Assembly (NCBI RefSeq): GCF_012489685.1
Contig: NC_080043.1
Span: 13,138,223 to 13,202,222 of the forward strand
Reading direction: 5' to 3'
Length of the DNA stretch: 64,000 nt
Source of the DNA: Lotus japonicus
Lineage: Eukaryota; Streptophyta; Magnoliopsida; Fabales; Fabaceae
Below the pieces are notes generated by a model. It saw only the letters and a program-made list of their open reading frames with translations, had not been told where the DNA came from and ran no database searches. The translations under genes and the position numbers were made by a program. Positions 52,683 through 63,986 of the stretch are shown one piece after another (within the stretch, counting starts at the first letter, position 1; each line of letters opens with the position of its first letter).

Positions 52683-54298
52683 AATTTTGTTTTAAGCTGC
52701 TATTTATTAGCCCAGACAATGAATAAGTAAGTAGTGTAACCATGATTGTGTCCAAAATAACTGTGCATATTAATGTAGGACTAGATAGACATGCACCCGC
52801 AGGTTGTACAACCGGGTAAATGAAATGATTCGATTTTTAGTTAAAAATGTATAATAAATCCTGCATGTTTTTTTTTTGGCTTTTTGTATATGCAAAGGTA
52901 TCTTTATCCTGAAGCAGAGAACTTGTCATCCAATAATGATCTCAGCAATCGCCAACCCTTTGCGCAGATAAACAAAGATAGTTTAAACTTCAAACCAAAT
53001 ATTAACATGGACTTAGCATAACAAACTAGCATTTTATTTTTTTGGTTTTATGATGCTAGCTTTGATTAGGATTGTTATGTTCTTCATGCATATGATGAGT
53101 GGCTAAACATCCTCTCTAAAGGTTACAATGTAATTGATGATGTGAACTGCAATTTTATCTAGTATTTTGTTTTCTAAATTTGATTGGTATTATCTCTCCA
53201 TTTTTGTTCTATATTCTGGCATGAACAATCGAAGTATACTTTTACTGATTAACATTGCTTGAAAATGAGATGTTAGTTTACGGATCTGAGAGATGAACGA
53301 GTGTATGGGAATCAAATATAATATTTCTTGACCATGTGGTATATATGTTTAGCTTTCCTTCCTATACTTACAATTAAGTTAATTCTTTTAACTAAATTCT
53401 CTGTGCTTCATTCTCTTTTTATTCTAACATTCTATACGACTAACTGTATACTAGGTTAAGTACGAGACTTTTAACTCGCATGACCAAACTGGTTAACAAC
53501 TTGAGAGGTACAATCGATAATCATAGAAATTCATAAATAAAATAAAATTCGGGGGATCATAATCAATTTCCATTGTAACCTTAAGACCTCTAATCTCTGA
53601 TTTTTCTCTCTTGAAATTTGTTTTATTATTTTCTTTAATATTGTGCAATGCCTACAAACCATCGTTTAACCAACCCTTTGATTCGCCTAGACAATCAACA
53701 CATCTCTTGAAATTAGTTTGATGTTTTAGTCTATGGGGTTCGATGGCTGGAACTTCATCTCTCTATTAATTTTTTGGTAGAGTGCGCTTGCTCTATAAGC
53801 ATGTTTGAAACACAACAAGTTTTTTGTGTCGTTGTCGGGGACTAAATTTAAAATATTAATCGAAAGAGATTTTGTTGATTAAGGTTTTAAATTTTAGTAT
53901 TCCTTTTATTTTTTATTTGGTGTGGTTAAGATGAATGCTAATGCATTCTTTGAGACCTGTTTTTCAAATAGACAGTGAAATTGAGAAGGCATCTCGCTCC
54001 CAGGCTAGCAAAGGAGAAGAAAGAAATTAAATGATAACTATGGAGAAAGATCCACCACCACTGCAAGTGAGAACCCTGCAAGACTAATTCACTCCCACCA
54101 CTGGAATGACGGATAGCATTTGTCGTCCTATAGTGACTACAATAGACTCTGCAAGTTGAAGTTATCGTTTCTCTCAATGGTCCACTATTAATATTTTAAA
54201 TATTCTTCCTATATTTTAAATTCACTTGAGACATATTTATGATATCAAATATTTCAATTTAAATTAAATTTAGAAAAAGTATATATCCAAGCACATAG
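52683..54298. other. 3' flank of the BRCT gene and intergenic DNA
   Basis: Probable 3' UTR followed by AT-rich DNA. Small frames, such as 54177-53938 on the minus strand, show no family signature. Nothing else recognised. Confidence 0.5.
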
Positions 54299-55057
54299 TT
54301 GGGATAATGTTTTTTTTTTTTTTAGAATAAAAGTCATGATATTATTAATGAAAAAGTCATGAGAACAATCCTCTCATGTAGATGGAAAGGCAAAGCAAGA
54401 CAACAGATATCCTGAGCAAGCAAAAGCAAAGCCTAACCCCCCGAGCTAAAAATTGGGAACACAACGGATCTAGAGTCGAGCCTCATTAAAACCCCCAAAG
54501 GAAAAACCCAATGGGAAAAAACCAGAGGGGGAAAAAGAGTACTCAAGCAATAGACAAAAGATCTCAATATTAGCGAACAACCCCAAACATTAAATATTAT
54601 AATAAAGATCAACATACAGTAAACAAAAAAAAAGGAGTCCTCTATATAAGGATAAGACAAAGAGCCGAAACCATCAAGAGCCCATCCAAGCTATAGACTC
54701 ATTGAAATAAACCAGGTCCTTAGAGTGAATAGCACCTCTTTTGGCCAGCTTATCTGCCTCAGAATTCGCTTCCCTGTAGATGTGAGACACTTTCAAGCAA
54801 TTCACCTCCACAAGCCATTGATCAATTTGGTTTAGCATACTTAGAAGCTTCCATGGTCTATTGCTGCGATTATTGATCCAGCCCACTGCCAAAGAGGAGT
54901 CGCTTTCAATAGAAATATTGCGAATCATTTTAAGCAAACAGAACTGCAAAGCCTCATGAACAGCCTTAACTTCAGCCTCAAAAGCAAAGCCCAAACCAGT
55001 ATTTTTGGAGAAGAAGCCTAAGATTTCATTCCCGTAGTTTCTTAGAACACCACCAAT

Positions 55058-55464
55058 TAGGCCTGAGCACCGGTCGGTTTCGGCCGGATTCGGGTCGAAT
55101 TTACGGGTGTGGGCGGGTTGAAATCAACAAATTCCCCAATCCATTTCCGACCGATTTAAAGCAACGGTTAATTCGGTTTCGGGTTAGACGGGTTTCGGTT
55201 AACAGGGGTGGGTTTACACGGGTTTCACAGAACAAAAAGAATTGAGAAAAAAAACAGAGGAAGAAGCAGTCAAGAAGAGAAAAGGAGGAGCCGAGGAGGT
55301 GGCCTTCCTCATCAAACAAATAAAACAGAGATTGAAAATCAGATCCCAAGCAAGATAAGAGGACGGATTTGTCATCTGATGATGACAATATCATCGAGTC
55401 CTCATCAAGGTTCTTGGATCTTGATCGGCAACGCTCAGTTGTTGTGTAGCCGTCGGCGCCGTTT

Positions 55465-55500
<36 letters not shown>

Positions 55501-55983
55501 ATTAGGGTTTCTAAGAGAGAAAGCAATAGCATGAGGCTGAGAGATGAGAGAGTAGAGATCTTGATCAGTAACCCTCCCTTGTTGTGTAGCCGTCGGCGCC
55601 GTTTCTGAGAGAAAAAGAGCATTAGGGTTTCTGAGAGAGAAAGGCAGAAAGCAATAGCATTAGGCTGAGAGAAAGCAATAACATCAGGTTCTTATCTATG
55701 TGGGCTGGGTTGCGTGATGGACCTTTTAAAAAAACACTTAAAAAAACCTATATAAGGAACTTCTCTTACTCTCTCTATCTACTGGGCTGGGCCTCAACAA
55801 CTATGTTTTTTTGTTCGAGCGGGTTCGGTCACCGACGGTTTTTATTTTCAAGAACCGAACCCGCCCAATAGAACCCATCAGAAACCGATTTAATCACCCG
55901 CTGACCCGCGTACCCGCCCTGGATCGCCCGTTTGCATGGGGTTGGTCAGGTATGGGTCGGGTCGGCTTTTTTGAGCAGCCCTA
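55058..55983. mobile_element. Non-autonomous hAT element inside the LINE RNase H domain
   Basis: Termini taggcctgagca and tgagcagcccta are inverted. The exact 8-bp repeat ccaccaat flanks the element (55050-55057 and 55984-55991). Removing the element and one repeat restores a continuous RNase H frame, so the order of events is certain. The interior has a (GA)n run (55467-55499), a GC-rich cgggttcggt subterminal zone, and an internal duplication (55425-55540 and 55560-55675). Confidence 0.93.
55425..55675. repeat. Internal duplication with a (GA)n microsatellite in the hAT element
   Basis: Two copies share gttgttgtgtagccgtcggc-type sequence, cgccgtttctgagaga and agcattagggtttct. The first copy has an expanded (GA)n tract at 55467-55499 where the second has gagaaaaagag. 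Confidence 0.85.
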
Positions 55984-57688
55984 CCACCAATGACACAAAT
56001 CCCCGGGCAGCCTTTAGCAGCACCATCAACATTCACTTTAATTATACCTGGCTCTGGAGGAAACCAGCTTGCAAAACGAGCTCGAGGAGAGTTAACAGCA
56101 AGCTTAATACTCTCAAAATTCCGCGAAAGTTGATCTATAGAATATGAGGATTTTTGAAGCAGCGGGAGAGACCACCAGCCAATACGAAGTACATGTAAAT
56201 CCCAAACTTCGGAGCTAATAAAAGGTTTCTGATTAAAACATACCTCATTTCGGGATGTTCAGATAGACCATGATAAAGCATAGGGAATGAGACTCCAAAG
56301 GATTTTATCAGATAATCTAGGGAGAAAATCCCATTCCAAAATGAGATTCTCAAGAGAAGCAGGCATTACCCATAAGGTTCTTTCCCGGTTCAAGATAGAA
56401 ACCCACAAGCGCCATATAGGATAGCAATGTAGAAGGAGGTGGGATGAAGATTCACTCACCTCATTGCACAAAACGCAATTTACTGAGTCATTTAAAATAA
56501 CACCTCTGGCTTGTAAATTTTCCTTCGTAGCAATACGGTCTCGCTGTGCTTGCCAAAAGAATAGAGCAACCTTTGGAGGGAGAAGCTTTGACACAGCTTT
56601 CGGAACCTGCCAGCTATGATGGTTATACATCTGATTTTCAAACCAAAAGCATAACTCTTTTACAGAAGAAAAGACCAATCCGATTCAAGCACCAAATGAT
56701 CTCATCTGATTTTCCAGAAGCTGGGATTAAGCTATTTATTGCAGAACAGAATTGAGGGTGAATTTCCTCTTCCCATTGAAAAAACTCACGGCGGAACGAC
56801 AAGTTCCAATGCCATCTACCTCCATGATAAGAGCCCACATCAGCAACCAATGCACCCTTATTTTCACTCATGGTGAATAATCTAGGGAACAGATCACAAA
56901 GAGCTCTCTCACTGATCCATGGGTCCAACCAGAATTTTGAACTTTTGCCATCACCTAGTGAAATCATAAGATTGTCTCTAAAACCCAATGCCATCAAATT
57001 GTCATCTTGTAAAGTACTCCATATATCCTGAATGATTCTGGAACCCCTTGACAAGTAGTGCGAGCCTTTATGCAACAGTAGAGAGCTAGGTTCAAGATCA
57101 TATCTTTCTATTAGAAATTTTCTCCACAAACTGTCTTTTTCCCTGCCATATCTCCACGCCCATTTTAAAAGAAGTGCCTTGTTTCGCCAATCAATAAAAC
57201 CAAGACCCAAACCTCCTGCTTCCTTGTTCAAACAAATATGATCACACCCAATCCAGTTGATTTTGCGCTGACCTTGAGAATGGCCCCAGATGAAGGCACG
57301 GAAGATCTTCTCAACCTCCTCCACAATACCTTTTGGAGCTTTAAATATCGCCATTAGGAACAGCGGAATGGTGCACAGAACAAATTTTACTAACACTAAT
57401 CTCCCACTTAGTGATATAAAGCTTGAGTTCCAGGATCTTGCCTTGTTGCGCAATTTCTCCATCATTGGCCTCCAAAAGACTAATTTTCTTGGATTGCCAC
57501 CAAGAGGGGCACCCAAATACTTAATGGGTAGGCAGCCCACTCTCCAACCAAACAAGTTTGCAAGCCTTGATACTTCATCCTCAAGGACATTACAACCTAT
57601 CAACTCTGATTTCTGATAATTGATTTTGGGATAATGTTATTTAAGTTATTTGACATTCAAATAAAGATAATGTTTGATTAAAAAATAG

Positions 57689-57979
57689 TAGAGCTAGGTA
57701 AGCGGGTCGAAGTCCTCGAGCCAGCCCGCGAGACCGCGGACTAGTGCGGGCTATAGCCTGAAAAATAGAGTACTACTAAAATGCGGGCCTACGCTGAGCG
57801 GGCTAGCGCAGGGCAGGCTTGTGCGGGAAAGAAAGAGATAAGAGATGCCAAAGTCCGCGGGTCGGCCCGCGAAACCGCGGACTAGTGCGGGCTATAGCCC
57901 GAAAAGTAGAGGACCGTTAAAATGCGGGTCTACGCAGGGCGAGCCAGCGCTGGGCGGGCCACCCGCGTACCCAACTCTA
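57689..57979. mobile_element. Small GC-rich hAT-like element
   Basis: Termini tagagctaggtaagcgggtc and gcgggccacccgcgtaccca...ctcta are inverted relatives. The flanks aaaaatag (57681-57688) and caaaatag (57980-57987) match at 7 of 8 bases. The interior is two diverged copies (about 57711-57850 and 57851-57970) containing gaccgcggactagtgcgggc-type sequence, strikingly GC-rich in an AT-rich setting. Confidence 0.75.
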
Positions 57980-58182
57980 CAAAATAGAGAATCATTCCTT
58001 TCTAGATAATCCTTTCTTATTTTCATCCATACTTGGCGATAATTTCTTCACAATATCTGAGAACTTAGCTGCGGTGGCTGGGTGGTATCTGAGCACTTAA
58101 TTCGATGTTTCATATGGTGATTTTTTTTATATTTTTTGTATTTAACACTTAAATAATATTTGTCATTGTCAACAATTTCATC

Positions 58183-58313
58183 TATGGGGTGGGTAGCTCA
58201 CTTGGTAAGCTAAGGGAAATAAAGGTTATTGAAGGGTGAAAGGCCAGAGTTCAAACCCTGGTGAAGGAACTAATTTACTAACAATTAACAACTAATATTT
58301 TTCTATAAAAAAA
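58183..58313 (+). mobile_element. tRNA-derived SINE
   Basis: A box tagctcacttgg (58194-58205) and B box agttcaaaccc (58250-58260) have tRNA-like spacing. The element ends in an A-rich tail. Flanking sequences tcaacaatttcatc (58169-58182) and tcaacagtttcatc (58314-58327) match at 13 of 14 bases, a retroposition duplication. Length is about 131 bp. Confidence 0.85.
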
Positions 58314-58327
58314 TCAACAGTTTCATC

Positions 58328-59080
58328 CGCGTGTTTATGACACTTTATTGTAGATGGAACATAAACATAAAAAAATTAGTTTAATGTAAAATATTGGAAC
58401 TATTTTTATGGGAAAATATTAATGAATATATTGAATATTTTTATTTTAGTTAAGGTTTATTAATACATCAATTACTATTTATATTATATAGTATACTTAT
58501 TATTAACTAAAAAGCTAACATTGTATAATATTAATTATAATATAAGTTTTTAATAATGATTTCAAAAGAAAATAAAGTAATTTATTTACATTACATATTA
58601 TTAAAGTTAAAAATTAATTAATATACTATAACTTTAACATATAATTCAATAGTAACTAAAAAAATAACATATTAATAAATTTTTGTTTAAATAAATTAAT
58701 AAATATAATTTTAAAACACCTTAAACTATATTAATGAATAATAAATGATAGTTTATAATATATTACAATTATTAATTATCATATTAAATTAAATAAACTT
58801 ATTACTAATTTAACTAATAAATAATTAATATATATTTAATAAAATAGTAAATAAATTAATATTTAATAATTTAATTTTTATATATTAATACAAAAGTGCT
58901 TACCGCTATCTCCTAAATTTATCTCAGCATTGTTGAGTAAGGATAAACACACTATGAACAATTGTCCCTAGAGCATCATTCATTCACAATTAATTTTCTA
59001 CCATATAAGTCTTTCAAAGGTGGATACCTCTCAATCTAGAAATATTTTAATGCAGCAAAAATTTGTGCATAAAAAACGCT
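58328..59080. other. Extremely AT-rich DNA upstream of the M-alpha MADS gene
   Basis: More than 500 bp of almost pure A/T with many ttaata/attaat words. No gene. It could act as a matrix attachment or promoter-distal region, but nothing in the sequence proves it. Confidence 0.5.
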
Positions 59081-59088
59081 TATAAAAA
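59081..59088 (+). promoter_or_regulatory. TATA box of the M-alpha MADS gene
   Basis: TATAAAAA lies 100 bp before the ATG at 59181, at the end of an AT-rich block and before a C-rich leader. Confidence 0.6.
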
Positions 59089-59180
59089 CACCTCTTCACA
59101 CCTCATTCCAAAATGTGTCTGCAACTCATCCTCTTAACTTTAATTTCATCGTTTCTCTTCCTTTCATTCATCCTGCAATC

Positions 59181-59822
59181 ATGTCAACTGCAGAAACCTT
59201 TGGGGAAAAAAGCCAGCAAAAAAGAAAGATAGAGATTAAAAAAATTACCAACCCGAATAGTCTGCAAGTCGCTTTCTCAAAGCGTCGTTGTGGGCTCTTC
59301 AAGAAAGTCAATGAGCTTGGCATCCTCTGTGGTGGAGAGTTTGTTCTCATCATCTTCTCACCCAGTGGGAAGGTATTCTCCTTTGGCCACCCCAGCGTAG
59401 ATGATGTCATCCAACGCTACCTTTCTGAGGCCCCCCAACAAACTTCCAATGTCATGCGATACATTGAGGCTCAGAATGCTCTCAGTGGACAACTCACCGA
59501 AATCAACAATCGTCTGGAAGATGCCAAGAAGCAAGTTGAACAGCTGAATTGCCTACTCAAGGCAGCTTTTTGCCAGTTTGGGTGGGCTTGTCAGGTTGAG
59601 GAGATGGACATGTCTCCGCTTATGAAATTTAAGGCGGCGCTGGATAAGCTCAAGAATCATGTCACTCACTATGGTTCCGTTGTTGCTGCTACCAACCCAC
59701 CAACACATCAATTATTTGATGTTTCTGGTGGTCTTGCCAACGCCATTATCCCTTTCAATGACCCACCTCCACCGCCTCCTCAAACGTTTCAAGAACAATT
59801 TTTTCAAGGGCCCATGATGTAA
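59181..59822 (+). CDS. Type I MADS-box transcription factor, M-alpha clade (AGL62-like)
   Basis: An intronless frame of 213 residues. The MADS domain (about residues 12-72) has KRKIEIKKITNPNSLQVAFS, then KRRCGLFKKVNELGILCG and IIFSPSGKVFSFGHPSVDDV. The KVFSFGHP signature marks M-alpha proteins such as AGL62, AGL61, AGL23 and AGL28. A coiled coil follows (about 95-130; QLTEINNRLEDAKKQVEQL), and the tail is Pro-rich (PPPPPPQ near 195). No K domain. Arabidopsis AGL62 represses endosperm cellularisation and acts with M-gamma partners. The start at 59181 is used because the frame upstream of it contains no in-frame ATG. Confidence 0.92.
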   Translation: MSTAETFGEKSQQKRKIEIKKITNPNSLQVAFSKRRCGLFKKVNELGILCGGEFVLIIFSPSGKVFSFGHPSVDDVIQRYLSEAPQQTSNVMRYIEAQNALSGQLTEINNRLEDAKKQVEQLNCLLKAAFCQFGWACQVEEMDMSPLMKFKAALDKLKNHVTHYGSVVAATNPPTHQLFDVSGGLANAIIPFNDPPPPPPQTFQEQFFQGPMM

Positions 59823-60457
59823 GCTCATAAATTGTTTGGTTCAAATAGCATGGGAGGGTATGGAGGACCATCTGGATCCTTCTAAGACAATCTTCTGATG
59901 CCCTTAAATACTATTTGATTTAGTTCTATTCTTCTTAGTTATTATATCCTTAGATTGTTGGTTTGTCTTGTACAACATACCTAGTTTTTTATGCTTCAAC
60001 TCTCTTTCTAGGTGTTATAGTTTGGCTAGTTGCTCTTATCATATATATACTTACTTTACCTGAGAGAATTGTTATCAATATTCTTCTTTCGTTATTTTAT
60101 TGAATTTTTATGTTAATTATAATATTATATAACCAATGCCGACGCCTAGCTAGAGGGAGGAATCCCAAATCCCAATGGAAATTGCATTGTATTTTAATTT
60201 CGTCGGCAAAGATACGCACTTTTGTTCTTGTTTTGTTGTCGGCAGAGCATAGTGCTGCTGACGGCTGCATGCTTGACGGCAGATGATTGCCACGAATAAT
60301 CGAGCCGTTTTGTTTTATCCTATTTCTTTTATGCCGCAAAATCGAGCCGTTTTGTTACTATTTGTTCGAGCTTTCTTTTTAGTGATACGGGTCTCAATTT
60401 CGAGCCATTTATTTTTATATTTTTTTACAATTAAACTAAGTCAAGTCAGATTTTTTT
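59823..60457. other. 3' flank of the M-alpha MADS gene
   Basis: Probable 3' UTR to about 60100, then intergenic DNA with a repeated phrase atcgagccgttttgtt near 60300 and 60340. No gene. Confidence 0.5.
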
Positions 60458-61425
60458 GACTTAATTGCAACTTTAGTCCCTGATGTTTATTAATACCATG
60501 ATTTTAGTCCCTCGCCTAATTTAATTATAAGAATAGTCATTCACGTTCCCTCCCGTTTGCAATGATAGTCCTTCCGTCTAATTGTTGACGGAGAATGTTT
60601 ACGTGGCAACGCACATGCCTCTCATGTGACCAAGAAAAAAGATTTAACTGCACTTTCGGTCTCTGACTTATACACATTATGTAGTTTTGGTTCTTAAAGT
60701 TAAAAAATTACATTCAAATTTATATAAAAACAAAAAAAAATGATAAGTATTCATATTCTTCAAATTTAATTACATATTTATTAAATCATAATCAGACATA
60801 ATATTATACATTTTAATTTTAAATAATTTTTTTAAAAATGAAAGTAATATTATTAATAAAGCAACCATGAGTAATTTGTTTATACTTTATAGAGTAATAA
60901 AAATATCTTTAATCAATACATTCAACTTAATATAAAAGATATCGAAAAAAAAATATGAGGGATTATATATAAATAATTTCAATTTAAATTAAATAGGATA
61001 GAAAGAGAAACAATTATGATTGTTATCAAAACATTACTGAATAAGAATTTAAATAAATATTTTATAAAATCATTATCAGGCATAGTAAAATAAATTTTAA
61101 TTGAGTGCAATTTTTTAAGAAGATGAATAGTTATTATTTTCTATTTCTTTATTGTTATTTATTAATTTGGATGCAATTTTTGGACTTTAAAGACCAAAAC
61201 TACACGGTGTGTATAAGTAGGGGACCAAAAGTGCAGTTAAATCATTTTTCTTGGTCACATGAGAGGCATGTGCGTTGCTACATAAGCCTTCTCTGTTAAA
61301 AATTTGACGGAAGGATTAACGTTGCAAACGGGAGGGAACGTGAGGAACTATTCTTGTAATTAAATTAGGTGATGGACTAAAATCGTAGTTTTGTAAACGT
61401 CAGAGACTAAAGTTGCAATTAAGCC
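60458..61425. mobile_element. Non-autonomous DNA element with inverted termini of more than 200 bp
   Basis: Left arm 60458 to about 60670 begins gacttaattgcaactttagt. The right arm (about 61215-61425) is its inverted relative, ending ctaaagttgcaattaagcc. Shared inner words include cacatgcctctcatgtgacc and its complement. Long TIRs and the cttaattgca terminus resemble the MULE at 8488, but target duplications are obscured by T runs. The core is AT-rich without a transposase. Confidence 0.75.
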
Positions 61426-61548
61426 TTTTTTTTACATCGGAAAGATAAAGTGCATCTGTCAGTAATCGATCTCTGGACCTCTGATACCCAACCCATATGT
61501 TCTAAATTCCTACCACTTGAGCTATCATACTAGGACAAACTAAGTCAA
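61426..61548 (-). mobile_element. Probable tRNA-derived SINE remnant
   Basis: On the minus strand, tagctcaagtgg (A-box-like) is followed about 45 bp later by agatcgattac (B-box-like), and the 3' end is a run of A (T run at 61426-61433). No clean flanking duplication was found. Confidence 0.5.
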
Positions 61549-61564
61549 ATGTTACAAACACATA

Positions 61565-61891
61565 CTTCCTCTGTTCCACAAGGATTGTTGTCCAAGTTGT
61601 GATACAAAGAGTAGGATGGCAATTATTAATTGTATAATAGTTCTAAAGTGCCCTTATTTAATTTTACTAATTCCATATGCAGCTATTAATTATCCTTAGA
61701 TAGACAAGAATGTATTGAATAGAGAAGAGTTGCGGTTGTTTAATATGAAGGTGATAAGTGAAAGAAAATGCATTAAATGATGGCATATGTGAAAAAAATT
61801 AGTAAAAAATATAGTGGTTTCGTAAAACAACAAACAATTTTGAAATATTGAAAAAAAGACCAAAACAACAATCTTTCTGTAACGGAAGGAG
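61565..61891. mobile_element. Stowaway-like (Tc1/mariner) MITE
   Basis: The left end cttcctctgttccacaagg and the right end tctttctgtaacggaaggag are inverted relatives of the plant CTCCCTCCGT terminus. TA flanks both sides (61563-61564 and 61892-61893). Length is 327 bp. Confidence 0.8.
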
Positions 61892-61893
61892 TA

Positions 61894-63199
61894 TATATTT
61901 GTCGTGGGGCACAGTCGGCCCAACACTAAATAAAGTCTAAAACAAATTTTAAAGTAAGACATTTTTACCTAAAAAATAATTTTTTTATTAAATTTTTTTA
62001 CATAAAAATAATTCACAGAGAAACATGATTGCTTGTATGAAAGCAGAATCGGAAAATTCAGAGTTCACAATTGAATTTCAGATACTATTCTTGACAAAAT
62101 GCAAAATTGTCGAGTTATTCTCTCATTTTTATAATTTTATTATCATTTAGAAACAATTAATGAGGGAATTGAAGAGACCAAACGTGGGATTGGGATGGAG
62201 TTTTATTGTTGTCGTGGTCGTCTGTTAAGTTTTTCATGGAGTTTTGTACAATTAATCATGGAACTGCGAAAAGCAAACGTTTGTCAGACTAATCAAATAT
62301 GTGATGAAGTATTTTTTATTTCTTTTCATAGGGACTATTGTGTTTGGGTTTTTGAACGGAGGCATTGATTTTTGTTTGAGGTCTTCCTTACAAAAAAAAA
62401 TCTATTCGACTTATCACATGAATGATAAGCCTTTTTTACTAAATAAATAAAATGGACCCTAAAACTGTTGTTTGGGCTACATTATGGGCCATGGCTTGGT
62501 CCTGTCGCTTTGTCATGCAAATACGTACGTAGTATATAATTTAGAAGCTTTATGGGGGGGGGGGGGTGAAGATTTCATCATATGTAGGTGTAGTTATAAT
62601 AATATGACAATAGAACAAGAATCAAAACTGTCTTGTTTCAGATACATTGTATTGTAGCAGCCAAAGTAACAGCGGTTAAAGAATCTTCAAAATTTTATAA
62701 TCCAGCCGATTTCACAACAGTGCATGATAGTGAGACTTAATTCCAATATATCTATAGAGTGTAATTTCTTTATGTTATGTTTTAGGAATGTAGCAAATTA
62801 TATAAGTAAATCATATAGAATATCAAACTACTTTTGTAAGAAAATAAAAGATAATATTCTATAACACACAGATATCTAACATATGTGTGTTCATGTGTCT
62901 TGAATTGTCCAAAATAATGTCGCACATATAAGATGATAAGGCTAATGCTCGGATCTTTAGAAAAGTATTATAATTAGGAACTAAACAAGTACTATTAAAT
63001 ATAAAATGGAGATTAAATAATATACATAAAAAATTTAAAAAATTGATGAACACTTTTAAGTTTTAACTCTTTTGAATGAAAAAAGTATATTTACTAACTT
63101 AAGCGCCGACCGATAAATGAATCATTAGTCACACAATTACCAGTTATTAAGATATTAAAGAGGAAAAAAAATAACACCGTACAATTTGTGATTGGCACA
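61894..63199. other. Intergenic DNA
   Basis: AT-rich with a G run at 62554-62567. Short frames show no protein family. Nothing else recognised. Confidence 0.5.
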
Positions 63200-63362
63200 A
63201 GAGTTTAATGGATATGCACTGACAGTGTAAAATAATTTTACACAGTCATCCAATCAAAGCATGTCACATAGGAGAGATAATTACATTTGACTTTAATTTT
63301 AATTAAAAGAATAATATATTTTTTGATTTGGCGGAATTCAATTGGCTGTAAAGTTTTTTTTT
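63200..63362. mobile_element. Second copy of the GTGCACTGTCAGTGTAAA MITE, inverted and shortened
   Basis: agtttaatggatatgcactg, acagtgtaaaataatttt and gcggaattcaattgg match the complement of the copy at 26688-26879. The far end stops in a T run, so this copy lacks one terminus. Confidence 0.75.
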
Positions 63363-63923
63363 TTTATAAATTCTGGCCAAGCTAAAGTGTCATGTGTGTT
63401 GTTTAAATGCGATGTTCACCGATTGCCACCTTTAAATCTAGCACGAAGATATCATGTAAAATAGGGTAAATAGGGTGATGCGTGTTTGTCATTTTTTAGT
63501 CTTTGCCCTATCAATCATTAATGCACTTTTATCCGTGTACCAGCAATATAGCATTACAATAATAATAATAATATTTTACTAAAATATTGATTAATTCGCA
63601 CTCAATTTCTCATCTATTTAATTTTTATGAATATTTTTTCTATCTCTTTTCTAATTTATCATTACAAGTGCTAAGAGCTAGAGATATGTGGGTGACTGGG
63701 TGTCTGAGTGAGGTGGAAAAGGTTCAGGAATCAATCCCTAACTGGTGCGTACAATTTATCTTCCAATATAAAAAAAAAACATCAATTATATCTCTTATTT
63801 TCCTCACATTTCTACCTTATCCAATGAGGGGGTGATGAAATTGATTTGTGAACTAACCATTATTCATATTAATATATAGTAGTATTATTTTCTTATACTT
63901 GAACCAATTGTTCAGAATTCTTC
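63363..63923. other. Upstream region of the gene starting at 63987
   Basis: AT-rich sequence. A stretch at 63665-63780 ends in an A run and has a B-box-like caatccc, but I cannot support a SINE. No complete gene. Confidence 0.4.
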
Positions 63924-63931
63924 TATAAATA
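63924..63931 (+). promoter_or_regulatory. TATA box of the gene at the right edge
   Basis: TATAAATA sits 63 bp before an ATG at 63987 and is followed by a short A/C-rich leader, the layout of a plant core promoter. Confidence 0.6.
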
Positions 63932-63986
63932 AAGGTGGGTTGGAAGCTAAACTATCATACCAATCAGTGTCTATATTCTTATTCCA

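Larger units (their letters stand above)
54312..57625 (-). mobile_element. 5'-truncated L1-type LINE, interrupted by a hAT element
   Basis: The 13-bp direct repeat ttgggataatgtt flanks the insertion (54299-54311 and 57626-57638), and the minus-strand 3' end is a poly-A run at 54312-54323. Reading on the minus strand: the end of the RT domain (57603-56638; LFGWRVGCLPIKYLGAPLGG, ISLSGRLVLVKFVL), a zf-RVT segment (56678-56259; LLPPKVALFFWQAQRDRIAT, CVLCNEVSESSSHLLLHC), and the RNase H domain (56040-55984 continued at 55049-54674; VNVDGAAKGCPG, SIESDSSLAVGWINNRSN, YREANSEADKLAKRG). RT and zf-RVT are out of frame near 56660. Truncation is inside the RT, so endonuclease and ORF1 are absent and the copy is dead. 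Confidence 0.93.

Noticed and set aside
63660..63780. Possible SINE before the right-edge gene
   Set aside because: It has a B-box-like word and an A run, but no A box or flanking duplication.
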